Assembly (NCBI GenBank): GCA_902464275.1 | Contig: CABQIK010000009.1 | Coordinates: 1 to 63,833 of the forward strand | Source: an uncultured Alphaproteobacteria bacterium | Lineage (GTDB): Bacteria; Pseudomonadota; Alphaproteobacteria; RF32; CAG-239 | Direction: 5' to 3' | Length of the DNA: 63,833 bases | In this document: positions 49,282 to 58,545 of the stretch, piece after piece | How the letters are laid out: every line of letters begins with the position of its first letter | Numbering within the stretch: position 1 is the first letter of the stretch | Program-made: the position numbers and the translations under genes | The notes under the pieces: model-generated | Told to the model about the DNA's origin: nothing | Database searches by the model: none | Seen by the model: only the letters and a program-made list of their open reading frames with translations

Positions 49282-50046
49282 ATGAAAAGTAAAGCCGAAA
49301 AATTAGCGATTATTGAAAGTATGCTGCAACAACATAAAACATTGTGCCCGGAGTTGTTTGACGGGCACAATGTTTTATTGCCTTATATCCGGCAAAAATT
49401 TTTGTTTTTAGGACAATATATGAAAGAAAATTTTTTGCCGATGTTTCCAAAAGTTAAAATCAGAGAAATGGTGTTATTGGGAAGCTCCTGCAGTTATGCC
49501 TATCACGATGATGGCGATTTAGACTTTTTTATCTTTGTTGATAATATTTTTCCTGATAACCCCAAATTAAGCGCAACAATATTAAACGATATGGCATATA
49601 CAACATTTATGTATAAGTGGCGACCACATATTTACACACATCCTGTGGATTTTGCCGTATTAGACGTTAACAATCGGCGAAAAATAGCTATCAATAATTA
49701 TTCAGTTTTACATGATAAATGGTTAGTTGAACCAATTAGACAACAATTTCCGTTCAGTGTGGAAGAACTGTTTGATAAATATTGCCGGTATAGCGCGGAT
49801 TTACACCGTTTTGTTGAGGAGCTTCCTAAAGACGATGAAGTATTTTTAACTGCAGAAAGCGCACAAACACTAAGCAATCATTTAAGAGCTTTACAAGATG
49901 ATGCCTTTTTAGCCAAAGATTTTTCCATTCAGCGCGAATACAGCTTGGAATATAATTTGTACCGTTTGTTAAAACGCTTTGGCGCTTATCAGCATTTTCA
50001 AAATTATATAGCTGATTCCGTAAATCATTTAATAGGAAAAAAATAA
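49282..50046 (+). CDS. nucleotidyltransferase-fold protein 1
   Basis: A 254-residue cytoplasmic protein. The polymerase-beta-type signature appears as V-L-L-G-S-S-C-S-Y-A-Y-H-D-D-G-D-L-D-F-F-I-F (about residues 64-85): G-S followed by the D-x-D pair that binds metal and NTP, with a third acidic candidate in H-P-V-D-F-A-V. The C-terminal half is helical. It is paralogous to the next gene. Substrate unknown; not obviously a MNT-type antitoxin since no HEPN gene adjoins. Its start lacks a clear ribosome-binding site, suggesting coupling to the upstream gene. Confidence 0.7.
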   Translation: MKSKAEKLAIIESMLQQHKTLCPELFDGHNVLLPYIRQKFLFLGQYMKENFLPMFPKVKIREMVLLGSSCSYAYHDDGDLDFFIFVDNIFPDNPKLSATILNDMAYTTFMYKWRPHIYTHPVDFAVLDVNNRRKIAINNYSVLHDKWLVEPIRQQFPFSVEELFDKYCRYSADLHRFVEELPKDDEVFLTAESAQTLSNHLRALQDDAFLAKDFSIQREYSLEYNLYRLLKRFGAYQHFQNYIADSVNHLIGKK

Positions 50047-50783
50047 TGCTGATAGAAATGCGCGATGTTTTAACAAGATTATTAACCCCGCAAAACACAC
50101 TTAATCCATTGTTGTTTGATGAGCAAAATCGTTTATGCTCTAACATACATAATATTTTAAGCCGCCAAGCAAATTATATTTACTCATTAATTATCGCGGA
50201 GATTAAAGGTTTAAAAGTTACAGATGTCTATTTAACCGGCTCAATGGCAAGCTATTTTTACTCGGAAAAATCAGAAGTTGACCTCAGAATCGTAATAGAA
50301 AATACAGATTGCCCTGAACTTGCCACTAATTCTAAATTTTTGAGCCAATTTTTGCAATTTTATTTTTTCGGCAGTCTGCATAGGCGCGATTTCAGGCTAG
50401 CCGGCAAAAAAATAAATATCAAATTAAGCAGCGACAAGCCGGAAAAACTCCCGCTCGGATTATATTCCATTATGCAAAAAAAATGGTTGGTCGCACCGCA
50501 AAAAAATATTACCTCCGGCCTTAATGCCGATGAAATATATGCCAAATATGAGCAAAAATATAATGAAATTGAGGCTTATTTGTTGCAGCTTGATAACAGC
50601 GGCGCGCTTGAGAGCAAAGCCGGTATTGACAAGCTTGTTGAATTGCACGAATCTTTAGTTGCAAACTGCAATAACAGCATAACTGATTACATTATATTTA
50701 AAATGCTCAAATACCGCGGTATGATTGATAATATTACCGCAACCAAAAATAAAGCTTTATCAGATTTTTTTAGTATAGATTAA
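50046..50783 (+). CDS. nucleotidyltransferase-fold protein 2
   Basis: A 245-residue paralogue of the preceding protein. The signature reads V-Y-L-T-G-S-M-A-S-Y-F-Y-S-E-K-S-E-V-D-L-R-I-V, so the first Asp of the D-x-D pair is Glu (E-V-D). Both proteins share L-x-P-x-L-F-D near the start and the K-W-L-V-x-P segment near residue 145. The start overlaps the previous stop by one base (TAATG), so they are translated together and may form a heterodimer. The gene ends 4 bp inside the convergent recG gene. Confidence 0.65.
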   Translation: MLIEMRDVLTRLLTPQNTLNPLLFDEQNRLCSNIHNILSRQANYIYSLIIAEIKGLKVTDVYLTGSMASYFYSEKSEVDLRIVIENTDCPELATNSKFLSQFLQFYFFGSLHRRDFRLAGKKINIKLSSDKPEKLPLGLYSIMQKKWLVAPQKNITSGLNADEIYAKYEQKYNEIEAYLLQLDNSGALESKAGIDKLVELHESLVANCNNSITDYIIFKMLKYRGMIDNITATKNKALSDFFSID

Positions 50784-52864
50784 CCGGCTAAGTAGGTTTT
50801 GAGGGCTTGGTCTTGCGCAAATAAATAAAGCAAAATTCGCAAAGCCTGCCCGCGGGGAGAGGTTAAATTAATATCATTTTGCAAAACCATGGCGGCGTCT
50901 TTGTGCGCGGTGTAAAGCAGGTCTTTATCGGTGCTCATATCGGCAAGCTTAAACTCATTAAAGCCGGATTGGCGAGTGCCTAAAACTTCGCCGCCGCCAC
51001 GTAACTCTAAATCTTTTTCGGCAATTAAAAAGCCGTCTTCGCTTTGCTTCATAATATTTAAGCGCTCGCGCGAGGTTTCGCTTAACGGATAACCGTACAT
51101 TAAAATACAAACAGAGGCTTCATATCCGCGCTTAATGCGACCGCGCAATTGGTGCAGTTGCGCCAAGCCGAATCGCTCCGCCTGCTCTATTATCATGACG
51201 GTGGCTTCCGGCACATTAACCCCGACTTCAATTACGGTAGTGGCAACCAGCAAACTGATTTTGCCGGTTTTGAACTGCTCCATAACCGCGTCTTTTTCCT
51301 TTTCTTTCATTTTGCCGTGCACTAAGCCAACCTTACCTGCGAATACTTTTTGCAAAGAGGCAAAGCGTTCTTCAGCGGCGGCTAAGTCTGTTTTTTCAGA
51401 TTCTTCTACTAACGGGCAGACCCAATAAGCCCGACATCCGGAAGCAATCTTGCGCTGCAGACCGGCGGTAACATCGGCAATTTTGCTTAACGGCACCACG
51501 CGGGTATCAACCGGTTTGCGCCCTTTGGGAGCCTCGTCTATTTTAGAATATTCCATATCGCCGTATTGCGTTAAAACCAACGTTCTTGGAATCGGTGTGG
51601 CGGTCATAACCAAAACATCAGGGCGGTAGCCTTTGGAAGCAAGACTTAAACGCTGATTTACGCCAAAACGATGTTGCTCATCCACCACCACGCAGGCTAA
51701 ATCTTTAAAAGCCACATCTTCAGTAAACAGAGCATGCGTGCCGATTAAAATGTTAATATTGCCGGCGGCTAAATCCGCTAAAATCGCCTGCCGCTTTTTG
51801 CCGGTGATTTTGCCGGTTAAAAGCTCGGCGCGAATCCCCACAATTTCAGCCCATTCAGCCATGGTTTCAAGATGTTGTTTGGCCAAAATTTCAGTCGGCG
51901 CCATAATTGCCGCCTGCAGGCCGCATTCCACCGCGTTAAGCATAGTCATAAATGCCACAATCGTTTTGCCGCTGCCGACATCGCCTTGCAGTAAGCGTAA
52001 CATTTGGTAGGGCGCGGATTGGTCGGCATTAATCTCTGCAATGACGCGGTTTTGCGCGCCGGTTAGCTCAAAGCCCAAACTTTGCAACAGCTTGCGGCGC
52101 AACGAGCCATCGCCTTTAACCTCGCGGCCGATTTGTTTTTTAACTCTTTCACGGGCAATCGCCAAGGTGAGCTGATTGGCTAAAAGCTCATCATATGCAA
52201 GACGGCGCCGCATAGGCGCGGAATTTTCCAAATCAGAGAGTTTTTGCGGGTGATGAGCGGCAAGTAATGCAGTTTTAAAATCAGCAAATTTTTCACGCGC
52301 CAGAAAACTAGCGTCTTGCCATTCCGGCAGGTTAGGAACTTTTAACAAAGCTTGTTTTTCAAGTTTCAACATCATTTTATTGCTGACACCGGCGCAGAGC
52401 GGATAAACCGGCTCATAGCCTTGTAAATCAGTTAACGAATCGGGAGGCAGAATATAATCGGGGTGATTCATTTGCAAATGCCCGTTAAAAAATTCAAGCT
52501 TGCCACTGAGTGCTTTTTCCGCTCCGACCGGCAGGCCTTTTTGCAGCGAATCGGGATAATATTTGAAAAAATTGAGCATCAAATCAGCCGTGCCGTCCGT
52601 TACCAAAATTTTATACGGTTGCTTTTTGGTAGGCGGCACCAAATGCTCCAACACTTTTACTTTTCCGGTCCAAATTTTACCGTTTTGCGCATATTTAAGC
52701 GGTGCGGCATAGGTGCGGTCAATTACATTTGCCGGCAGATGCCAAAGCAAATCAACCACTTTGGTTCCGCCGCACAAACCGGTCACCAGCTTAAAATAAC
52801 GCGCGCCGACTCCTTTAAGGTTTTCGGTTGAAGCAAACAGCGGATTTAAAATTTCGGGACGCAT
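50780..52864 (-). CDS. recG: ATP-dependent DNA helicase RecG
   Basis: A 694-residue, full-length RecG, which remodels stalled replication forks and D-loops. Visible: the N-terminal wedge/OB region, Walker A L-L-Q-G-D-V-G-S-G-K-T, motif II V-V-D-E-Q-H-R-F-G-V, T-A-T-P-I-P-R-T, and in the C-terminal lobe E-V-G-V-N-V-P-E-A-T and Q-L-R-G-R-I-K-R-G, then L-R-G-G-G-E-V-L-G-T-R-Q-S-G. It is convergent with the nucleotidyltransferase pair and divergent from mfd. The start region is preceded by AAGGAG. Confidence 0.98.
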   Translation of the reverse strand: MRPEILNPLFASTENLKGVGARYFKLVTGLCGGTKVVDLLWHLPANVIDRTYAAPLKYAQNGKIWTGKVKVLEHLVPPTKKQPYKILVTDGTADLMLNFFKYYPDSLQKGLPVGAEKALSGKLEFFNGHLQMNHPDYILPPDSLTDLQGYEPVYPLCAGVSNKMMLKLEKQALLKVPNLPEWQDASFLAREKFADFKTALLAAHHPQKLSDLENSAPMRRRLAYDELLANQLTLAIARERVKKQIGREVKGDGSLRRKLLQSLGFELTGAQNRVIAEINADQSAPYQMLRLLQGDVGSGKTIVAFMTMLNAVECGLQAAIMAPTEILAKQHLETMAEWAEIVGIRAELLTGKITGKKRQAILADLAAGNINILIGTHALFTEDVAFKDLACVVVDEQHRFGVNQRLSLASKGYRPDVLVMTATPIPRTLVLTQYGDMEYSKIDEAPKGRKPVDTRVVPLSKIADVTAGLQRKIASGCRAYWVCPLVEESEKTDLAAAEERFASLQKVFAGKVGLVHGKMKEKEKDAVMEQFKTGKISLLVATTVIEVGVNVPEATVMIIEQAERFGLAQLHQLRGRIKRGYEASVCILMYGYPLSETSRERLNIMKQSEDGFLIAEKDLELRGGGEVLGTRQSGFNEFKLADMSTDKDLLYTAHKDAAMVLQNDINLTSPRGQALRILLYLFAQDQALKTYLAG

Positions 52865-53049
52865 AAATTTCTCCTTGCTTTTAGATTATCAGCAAGATGT
52901 TTAATTGCAAAACCCCGCCTGCAACTTATGCACAGTGCGGAATTATTAATAAAAAAATTCACTTTTCTTCCGTCGTTGTCGGAATTAATCCGTAAGTACA
53001 AATGGAACACCGTGCAAAATTATGTTGCGTTGCGCGGCGAGTTTGGTTA

Positions 53050-53055
53050 TATAAT
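53050..53055 (+). promoter_or_regulatory. -10 element of mfd, predicted leaderless start
   Basis: A consensus TATAAT lies only 6 bp before the mfd start codon, with TTGCGT (53025-53030) 19 bp upstream as a weak -35. Transcription would begin at or next to the ATG, and no ribosome-binding site is visible, so the message may be leaderless. Confidence 0.4.
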
Positions 53056-53061
53056 GCCCTT

Positions 53062-56000
53062 ATGGAAAAACAAAATTTAGAAAATCGGCGCGGGAAAACG
53101 CTTTCATCGGCAGTTGCCGGATATGACGCCTTTTTACTGGCTGAAGCCGCAAAAACCGCTCAAAACGACATTTTGTATATTGTCAGCAACGGGGTTGAAC
53201 TTGAGCAAACCGCCGAGGTTTTGCGTTATGTTAATCCTAATCTCAAAATTTTGACTTTTCCGGCATGGGATACCGTTCCGTATGACCGCGTTTCGCCGAA
53301 TGTCAGCGTTTTGTCGGCGCGTTTGGAAACCCTTTCTGGAATTGCGCAAAACCCTAACCCTAAACAAGCGCGAATCATCATCACCAGTATCGGCGCGGCG
53401 ATTCAAAAGCTTCCGCCCAAAAAGATTTTTTTGAACTCTAGGCGGGTTTTGAAAGTCGGCGGTAAACTGATTTTCAATGACTTTATGCATTACGCCGCCA
53501 TTAACGGATACACCAAAGTTGAGCAAGTGATGGAAGCCGGCGAATTTGCCGTGCGCGGCGATATTATTGATATTTTTCCGACCGGCGCGGAGCTGCCTCT
53601 GCGTATTGATTTATTTGATGAAGATATTGAAAAAATCCGCACTTTTAATCCGCTTAATCAACGCACCACCGGCACTTTAGACGAATATGCTTTCGGGGTG
53701 GCAAACGAGGTTATTTTAGATGCCAACACCATTAAAAACTTTCGCTCCGCTTATCGCGAGGCATTCGGCACCGACAGTTTAAAAGATGAAATTTACGAAT
53801 CCGTTTCGGCCGGACGCAAATATTTGGGCATGGAAAACTGGCTACCGTATTTTTATGACGAGCCGCTGCCGACTTTATTTGATTATCTGCCCGCGGCAAC
53901 CGTTATTTTAGGACGTAATTATGAGGACGCGCTGCAAGCCAAAGAAGAAAGCATTGTTGACTATTACACCGCGCGGCTGGAAGCCCTAAAAATTAAAAAC
54001 TCCGCGGAAGAAACCATTTACCGCCCGATTAAACCGGAGCTTTTATATTTAAACACCGATGCCTTCTCCGCGCTGATTACCCCCAAAAAGCCGATTACAT
54101 TAACGGCGATGCCGATGCCGGAGAGCGAATCGGTAATTAATTTGCAAACCGTGCCGGCACGTGATTTTGCGCACAACAAAAACGTAAACACCGCCGCCGT
54201 TTATCAGGACTTAAAAGATTATTTAACCGAAAACGGCCGCTTAAAGCGCATTATTTTTTGCAACTCGGAAGGTTCGCGCGAACGTTTATACACTCTAATG
54301 AACGAATACGGCATTAAAGACTTAACTTTTGCCGAAAACTTTAACGACGCCTATGCCAAAGCAAGCCATAAAAAAATTGTGCTCGCGGTGTCAGAGTTGG
54401 AGCACGGCTTCAAAAACCGCGAGTTTTGCATAATCAGCGAAGCGGATATTTTGGGCGAGCGCAAAAACCGCAAAGCCAAGAAAAAAGTTACCGCCGAAGA
54501 TTTTATCGCCGACGTTTCATCACTGGCGGTCGGCGAGTTGGTGGTGCATATTGAGCACGGCATCGGGCGTTTTATGGGGCTTGAAAATATTACCGCCGGC
54601 GGCGCTCCGCATGATTGCGTTAAAATTTTGTACGCTCATGACGACAAACTTTTTGTTCCGGTTGAAAATATTGACGTTATCTCACGTTACGGCTCCGATG
54701 ATGAAAACATCACGCTTGACACTTTGGGCGGTTTGGCATGGCAGGCTAAAAAAGCCCGCGTTAAAGAAAAAATTAAAGACATTGCCGAAAAACTGATTAA
54801 AATTGCCGCGGAAAGAGAGCTTAAAACCGCTGATGTGTTTACTCCGCCTTCCGGCGTGTATGAAGATTTTTGCGCCCGTTTTCCGTATAATGAAACCGAT
54901 GACCAGCACCGCGCCATTACCGATGTGTTAAAAGATTTAAGCGCCGGCATGCCGATGGACAGATTGGTATGCGGCGATGTGGGCTTCGGCAAAACCGAAG
55001 TGGCTTTACGCGCGGCATTCACGGTAGCAATGTCCGGCGCTCAGGTGGCGCTGATTGTGCCTACCACTTTGCTGGCGCGCCAACATTATTTAAACTTTAA
55101 GCAGCGTTTAACCGGATTTCCGGTTAAGGTAAAAATGCTTTCGCGCTTGGTACCCCCAAAAGAAAGCCGCGAAACATTAGACGGACTTAAAAACGGCTCG
55201 GTTGAAATTGTTATCGGCACGCACGCCCTGCTCTCGCAAAATGTTAAATTCTGTAATTTGGGCTTGCTGATTATTGATGAAGAGCAGCATTTCGGCGTGG
55301 CACACAAAGAAAAATTAAAAGCCTTAAAATCTGACGTGCACGTGCTTACTTTGAGCGCGACCCCGATACCACGCACTTTACAACTTTCATTAACCGGCGT
55401 TAAGCAGCTCAGTATTATCGCGACTCCGCCGATTGACCGCTTGGCGGCGCGCACCTTTGTTATGCCGTTTGATTCGGTAATGATTAAAGAAGCCATTTAC
55501 CGCGAAAAATTCAGAGGCGGGCAAACCTTTTTTGTATGTCCTCGCGTTTCAGATATTGCGGAAATGGAACGCACTTTGCATGAACTGGTGCCGGATATAA
55601 AAATTGCCGTGGCGCACGGGCAAATGCCGGTTAAAGAGCTTGAAGACGTAATGAACGACTTTGCCGCCGGTAAATATGACCTTTTGCTTTCCACCACGAT
55701 TATTGAATCGGGCATTGATATGCCGACCGTAAACACCATGATTATTCACCGCGCCGATATGTTCGGCTTAGCACAGCTTTATCAGTTGCGCGGACGAATC
55801 GGGCGCTCAAAAGTGCGCGGATACTGCTATTTTACCGTTCCGGCGCAGAAAAAGCTCAAACCGGTGGCGGAAAAGCGCTTAATGATTTTATCGGCGCTTG
55901 ATACTTTAGGCGCCGGATTTTCGCTTGCCAGCCACGACATGGACATCAGAGGCTCCGGCAACGTGCTCGGAACCGAGCAATCAGGGCATATTAAAGACGT

Positions 56001-56541
56001 GGGTATCGCGCTTTATCACCACATGCTTGAAGAAGAAATCATGCGCCAAAAAGCCGCCGCCAACAACAATCAGGCAAGCATGCAATTTGCCGCCGATGAT
56101 TGGGCGCCGCAAATTGTTACCGGTATTCCGATTATGATTCCGGAAAATTATGTTAAAGACTTGGGCGTGCGCTTGGGCTTGTATAAACGAATCGGCGCGC
56201 TTAAAACCAATGACGATATTTTGGATATGAAAGAAGAGCTGATTGACCGTTTCGGTCCTATTCCGCAAGAGGTTGAAAACCTGCTCACCACCATTGAGAT
56301 TAAGCAAATGTGTTATGCCGCCAACATCGGCAAAATTGACGCCGGCGCCAAAGGCATTTTAATATCATTCCATAACGACTCGTTTAAAGCCGTTGACAAA
56401 CTGGTTGATTTGGTAAACCGTTCGTTCGGGGTAATTAAAATCAGACCTGACCAAAAACTGTTTGTTGAAGGCAAACTTGACGACTATAAAAAGCGCATTG
56501 AGCTGATAAAAAAATACGTTAAAACTTTAAGCGAAATGTAA
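53062..56541 (+). CDS. mfd: transcription-repair coupling factor Mfd
   Basis: An 1159-residue Mfd. It removes RNA polymerase stalled at DNA lesions and recruits UvrA. Domains in order: UvrB-homology region (F-P-A-W-D-T-V-P-Y-D-R-V-S-P), RNA-polymerase-interacting domain (G-E-L-V-V-H-I-E-H-G-I-G-R-F), RecG-like translocase with Walker A V-C-G-D-V-G-F-G-K-T-E-V and D-E-E-Q-H-F-G-V, TRG motif near G-S-G-N-V-L-G-T-E-Q-S-G, and the C-terminal UvrA-inhibitory domain. The ATG at 53062 gives the family's usual start; an upstream in-frame ATG at 53002 lies before the promoter. Confidence 0.98.
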   Translation: MEKQNLENRRGKTLSSAVAGYDAFLLAEAAKTAQNDILYIVSNGVELEQTAEVLRYVNPNLKILTFPAWDTVPYDRVSPNVSVLSARLETLSGIAQNPNPKQARIIITSIGAAIQKLPPKKIFLNSRRVLKVGGKLIFNDFMHYAAINGYTKVEQVMEAGEFAVRGDIIDIFPTGAELPLRIDLFDEDIEKIRTFNPLNQRTTGTLDEYAFGVANEVILDANTIKNFRSAYREAFGTDSLKDEIYESVSAGRKYLGMENWLPYFYDEPLPTLFDYLPAATVILGRNYEDALQAKEESIVDYYTARLEALKIKNSAEETIYRPIKPELLYLNTDAFSALITPKKPITLTAMPMPESESVINLQTVPARDFAHNKNVNTAAVYQDLKDYLTENGRLKRIIFCNSEGSRERLYTLMNEYGIKDLTFAENFNDAYAKASHKKIVLAVSELEHGFKNREFCIISEADILGERKNRKAKKKVTAEDFIADVSSLAVGELVVHIEHGIGRFMGLENITAGGAPHDCVKILYAHDDKLFVPVENIDVISRYGSDDENITLDTLGGLAWQAKKARVKEKIKDIAEKLIKIAAERELKTADVFTPPSGVYEDFCARFPYNETDDQHRAITDVLKDLSAGMPMDRLVCGDVGFGKTEVALRAAFTVAMSGAQVALIVPTTLLARQHYLNFKQRLTGFPVKVKMLSRLVPPKESRETLDGLKNGSVEIVIGTHALLSQNVKFCNLGLLIIDEEQHFGVAHKEKLKALKSDVHVLTLSATPIPRTLQLSLTGVKQLSIIATPPIDRLAARTFVMPFDSVMIKEAIYREKFRGGQTFFVCPRVSDIAEMERTLHELVPDIKIAVAHGQMPVKELEDVMNDFAAGKYDLLLSTTIIESGIDMPTVNTMIIHRADMFGLAQLYQLRGRIGRSKVRGYCYFTVPAQKKLKPVAEKRLMILSALDTLGAGFSLASHDMDIRGSGNVLGTEQSGHIKDVGIALYHHMLEEEIMRQKAAANNNQASMQFAADDWAPQIVTGIPIMIPENYVKDLGVRLGLYKRIGALKTNDDILDMKEELIDRFGPIPQEVENLLTTIEIKQMCYAANIGKIDAGAKGILISFHNDSFKAVDKLVDLVNRSFGVIKIRPDQKLFVEGKLDDYKKRIELIKKYVKTLSEM

Positions 56542-56543
56542 AA

Positions 56544-57092
56544 TTATTTGCCGCTTAGCTTGGCGGAAAGTTCTTTATAGGCAACTGCGACTCGTTTAAA
56601 CTTTTCTTCACAGGTTTTATCACCCGAATTAACATCAGGGTGATATTTCTTCACCAACTTTTTATACTGTCTTTTAAGCGAATCCAAAGTTATATCGTCT
56701 AAATCAAGTTCCATGGTTTCAGCGTATTCGCGGTCTTTGGCATTAAAATAAATTTTGTTTTTCCATGACGAATCGGAAAAATCGGCGTCAATACCAAGCT
56801 CGTCAATAAAATCATACCCGAACTGATACTTGATTTTTGAACCGAATCCGCCAAAGTGCATGCGGCGCTTGAGATTTTCCTCTTCTTCAGGCTTTTCGTC
56901 GGCGTAATAATTCCACCGCGCGTTATATTCTTGCACGTGTTTCAGGCAAAACCAGTAATACTCCTTCAGATTTTTATCTTTAGGAGCGCGATATTCGCCT
57001 TTTTCGGTACAACCCGGAAAATCGCACTTATGTGCTTTTCCTTCGTTTTGCGGCGCAAAGTATTTTCTGGTTCTTAATTTTGTGTAACGCAT
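56544..57092 (-). CDS. J-domain (DnaJ-type) cochaperone with zinc-binding-like N-terminus
   Basis: A 182-residue protein. The C-terminal 65 residues form a J domain with the essential H-P-D (K-K-Y-H-P-D-V-N-S-G-D), which stimulates DnaK ATPase. The N-terminal half has C-x4-C and a later C-x2-H pattern (C-D-F-P-G-C...F-C-L-K-H-V) that could bind zinc, and a region rich in aromatic residues. This DnaJ class, N-terminal Cys module and C-terminal J domain, is common in Alphaproteobacteria. ATG 57092 is chosen as the natural family start. It is convergent with mfd, 2 bp apart. Confidence 0.85.
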   Translation of the reverse strand: MRYTKLRTRKYFAPQNEGKAHKCDFPGCTEKGEYRAPKDKNLKEYYWFCLKHVQEYNARWNYYADEKPEEEENLKRRMHFGGFGSKIKYQFGYDFIDELGIDADFSDSSWKNKIYFNAKDREYAETMELDLDDITLDSLKRQYKKLVKKYHPDVNSGDKTCEEKFKRVAVAYKELSAKLSGK

Positions 57093-57198
57093 AAAGTTCT
57101 TAATACCCCTGTTTATAAATATTCGCAATAATAATTAAGCGTTGCTAAATAATTTTCGCGGGGATATGATATAAAAAATTAAAATTTAAGGAGCTTTT

Positions 57199-58038
57199 AT
57201 GCCTGAATTACCTGAAGTTGAAACCGTTAAAAACGCCGTAAACAACGCGGTCTGCGGAGCAACCATTACCGCGGCCGCGGTTTTGTGCGATAAATTCCGT
57301 GAAAAAATTCCCGCGGACTTTGCCGCTAAAATTATCGGCGCAAAAATTATAAATTGTCGGCGAATCGCCAAATATATCGTTATTTCATTAAATAACGGGC
57401 TGAGTTTGGTTTGGCATCTCGGCATGAGCGGCAAAATTAAAATTCTGCCGCAAAAACCGACCGCGCTTGAAAAGCACGACCACGTGGTGATTGAAACCGA
57501 CAAAGGCTGTCTGATTTTTAACGACCCGCGGCGTTTCGGCCTTTTGACTTATTGCGAATCGGCGCATTTAAATCAATGTTCGGCCTTAAAAAATATCGGT
57601 CCCGATCCGTTTGATGAAAATCTGAGCGCGCAATATTTATATAATCAGTTGCAGGCGCACTCCACGCCGATAAAGGTTGCCCTTTTAGAACAAAAAATTA
57701 TTTGCGGAATCGGCAATATTTATGCCTCTGAGGCTTTATACGGGGCAAAAATTTTACCTTTGCGACCGGCTAAGTCATTAACCCTTAAAGAGTGCGAGAA
57801 TCTGCTTTACTCCATACGCGCGGTTTTAAGCAAAGCGATTAAAGCCGGAGGCTCAACTCTACGCGACTATCGCAAACCTGACGGCTCGTCAGGCGAATTT
57901 CAAAATCAGCACTGTGTTTACAATAAAACCGGACAGCGCTGCCCTGACTGCGTATGCGATATTGCCAAAACCGGCGGTATTAAAAAAGTTGTTTTGGGCG
58001 GACGCTCCGCCTTTTATTGTGAAACCTTGCAAAAATAA
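57199..58038 (+). CDS. mutM: formamidopyrimidine-DNA glycosylase
   Basis: A 279-residue Fpg/MutM that removes 8-oxoguanine and formamidopyrimidines. The catalytic N-terminus P-E-L-P-E-V-E-T is intact (Pro2, Glu3), as are the L-G-M-S-G-K loop Lys and the H2TH segment around I-C-G-I-G-N-I-Y-A-S-E-A-L. The C-terminal zinc finger is odd: C-P-D-C-V-C begins it, but the end reads F-Y-C-E-T-L-Q-K where the family has F-Y-C-x-x-C, and the linker is about six residues longer. Zinc binding may use the extra Cys. It leads mutM, 58051 gene and rpsT. Confidence 0.95.
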   Translation: MPELPEVETVKNAVNNAVCGATITAAAVLCDKFREKIPADFAAKIIGAKIINCRRIAKYIVISLNNGLSLVWHLGMSGKIKILPQKPTALEKHDHVVIETDKGCLIFNDPRRFGLLTYCESAHLNQCSALKNIGPDPFDENLSAQYLYNQLQAHSTPIKVALLEQKIICGIGNIYASEALYGAKILPLRPAKSLTLKECENLLYSIRAVLSKAIKAGGSTLRDYRKPDGSSGEFQNQHCVYNKTGQRCPDCVCDIAKTGGIKKVVLGGRSAFYCETLQK

Positions 58039-58050
58039 GGATTAAAACCC

Positions 58051-58419
58051 ATGAAAAAACTATTTATTTTAACCGCCGTATGCGGATTGCTGTTAAGCTT
58101 TAAAGCCAACGCCCTTTCATCATTTATTGAGGGTATGGAAGATGTGCCGATTCCCGATAAAATGATGCAAATTCAAGCCGACAGCTTTTCATTCGGCAAT
58201 GAAGAAACTCGCTTGGTTGAAGCTTATCTGCAATCTAATTTCGGCAAATTTTCATTTGTGGCAGGCTTTTATGAAAGCACTTTGCCGCAACTGGGGTGGG
58301 AGCTTACGCAAAGCGACTCCGAATCACTGACTTTTGTACGCAATAATGAAGAGCTCAACATTACCTTAACTTCAAAAATGCCGCTTATTGTGCGGGTAAC
58401 TTTAACCGGTCGCCCTTAA
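58051..58419 (+). CDS. small exported protein, paralogue of the 211-648 lipoprotein
   Basis: A 122-residue protein with a signal peptide ending near F-K-A-N-A-L. The mature part shares the layout of the lipoprotein at 211-648: E-D-V-P-I-P near the start, a G-F-Y-x-x-x-L-P-x-x-G-W core, L-T-F-V-R and a final V-R-V-T-L-T. It lacks a lipobox, so this copy is likely soluble in the periplasm. AAGGA precedes the start. It is 12 bp after mutM and probably cotranscribed. Function unknown. Confidence 0.8.
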   Translation: MKKLFILTAVCGLLLSFKANALSSFIEGMEDVPIPDKMMQIQADSFSFGNEETRLVEAYLQSNFGKFSFVAGFYESTLPQLGWELTQSDSESLTFVRNNEELNITLTSKMPLIVRVTLTGRP

Positions 58420-58465
58420 AGCCCGCAAATTTACAGCTTTTTTTACTCTTTTTTAAAAATTGTTG

Positions 58466-58495
58466 TTGACTTTGCAATAAAGTAGCGGCTATAAA
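58466..58495 (+). promoter_or_regulatory. promoter of rpsT
   Basis: TTGACT (58466-58471), an 18-bp spacer and TATAAA (58490-58495) precede rpsT by 50 bp. Confidence 0.6.
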
Positions 58496-58545
58496 GCATA
58501 CCAGAGTATTTTTTGTATTTAACTTTTTAAAACAGGAATAAAATT

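Noticed and set aside
49282..50783. Nucleotidyltransferase pair as a MNT/HEPN toxin-antitoxin module
   Set aside because: Both proteins have the nucleotidyltransferase signature, and no HEPN-type R-x4-6-H partner is adjacent.
53002..53061. Upstream ATG for mfd
   Set aside because: It lies before the TATAAT box and adds residues not found in Mfd proteins.
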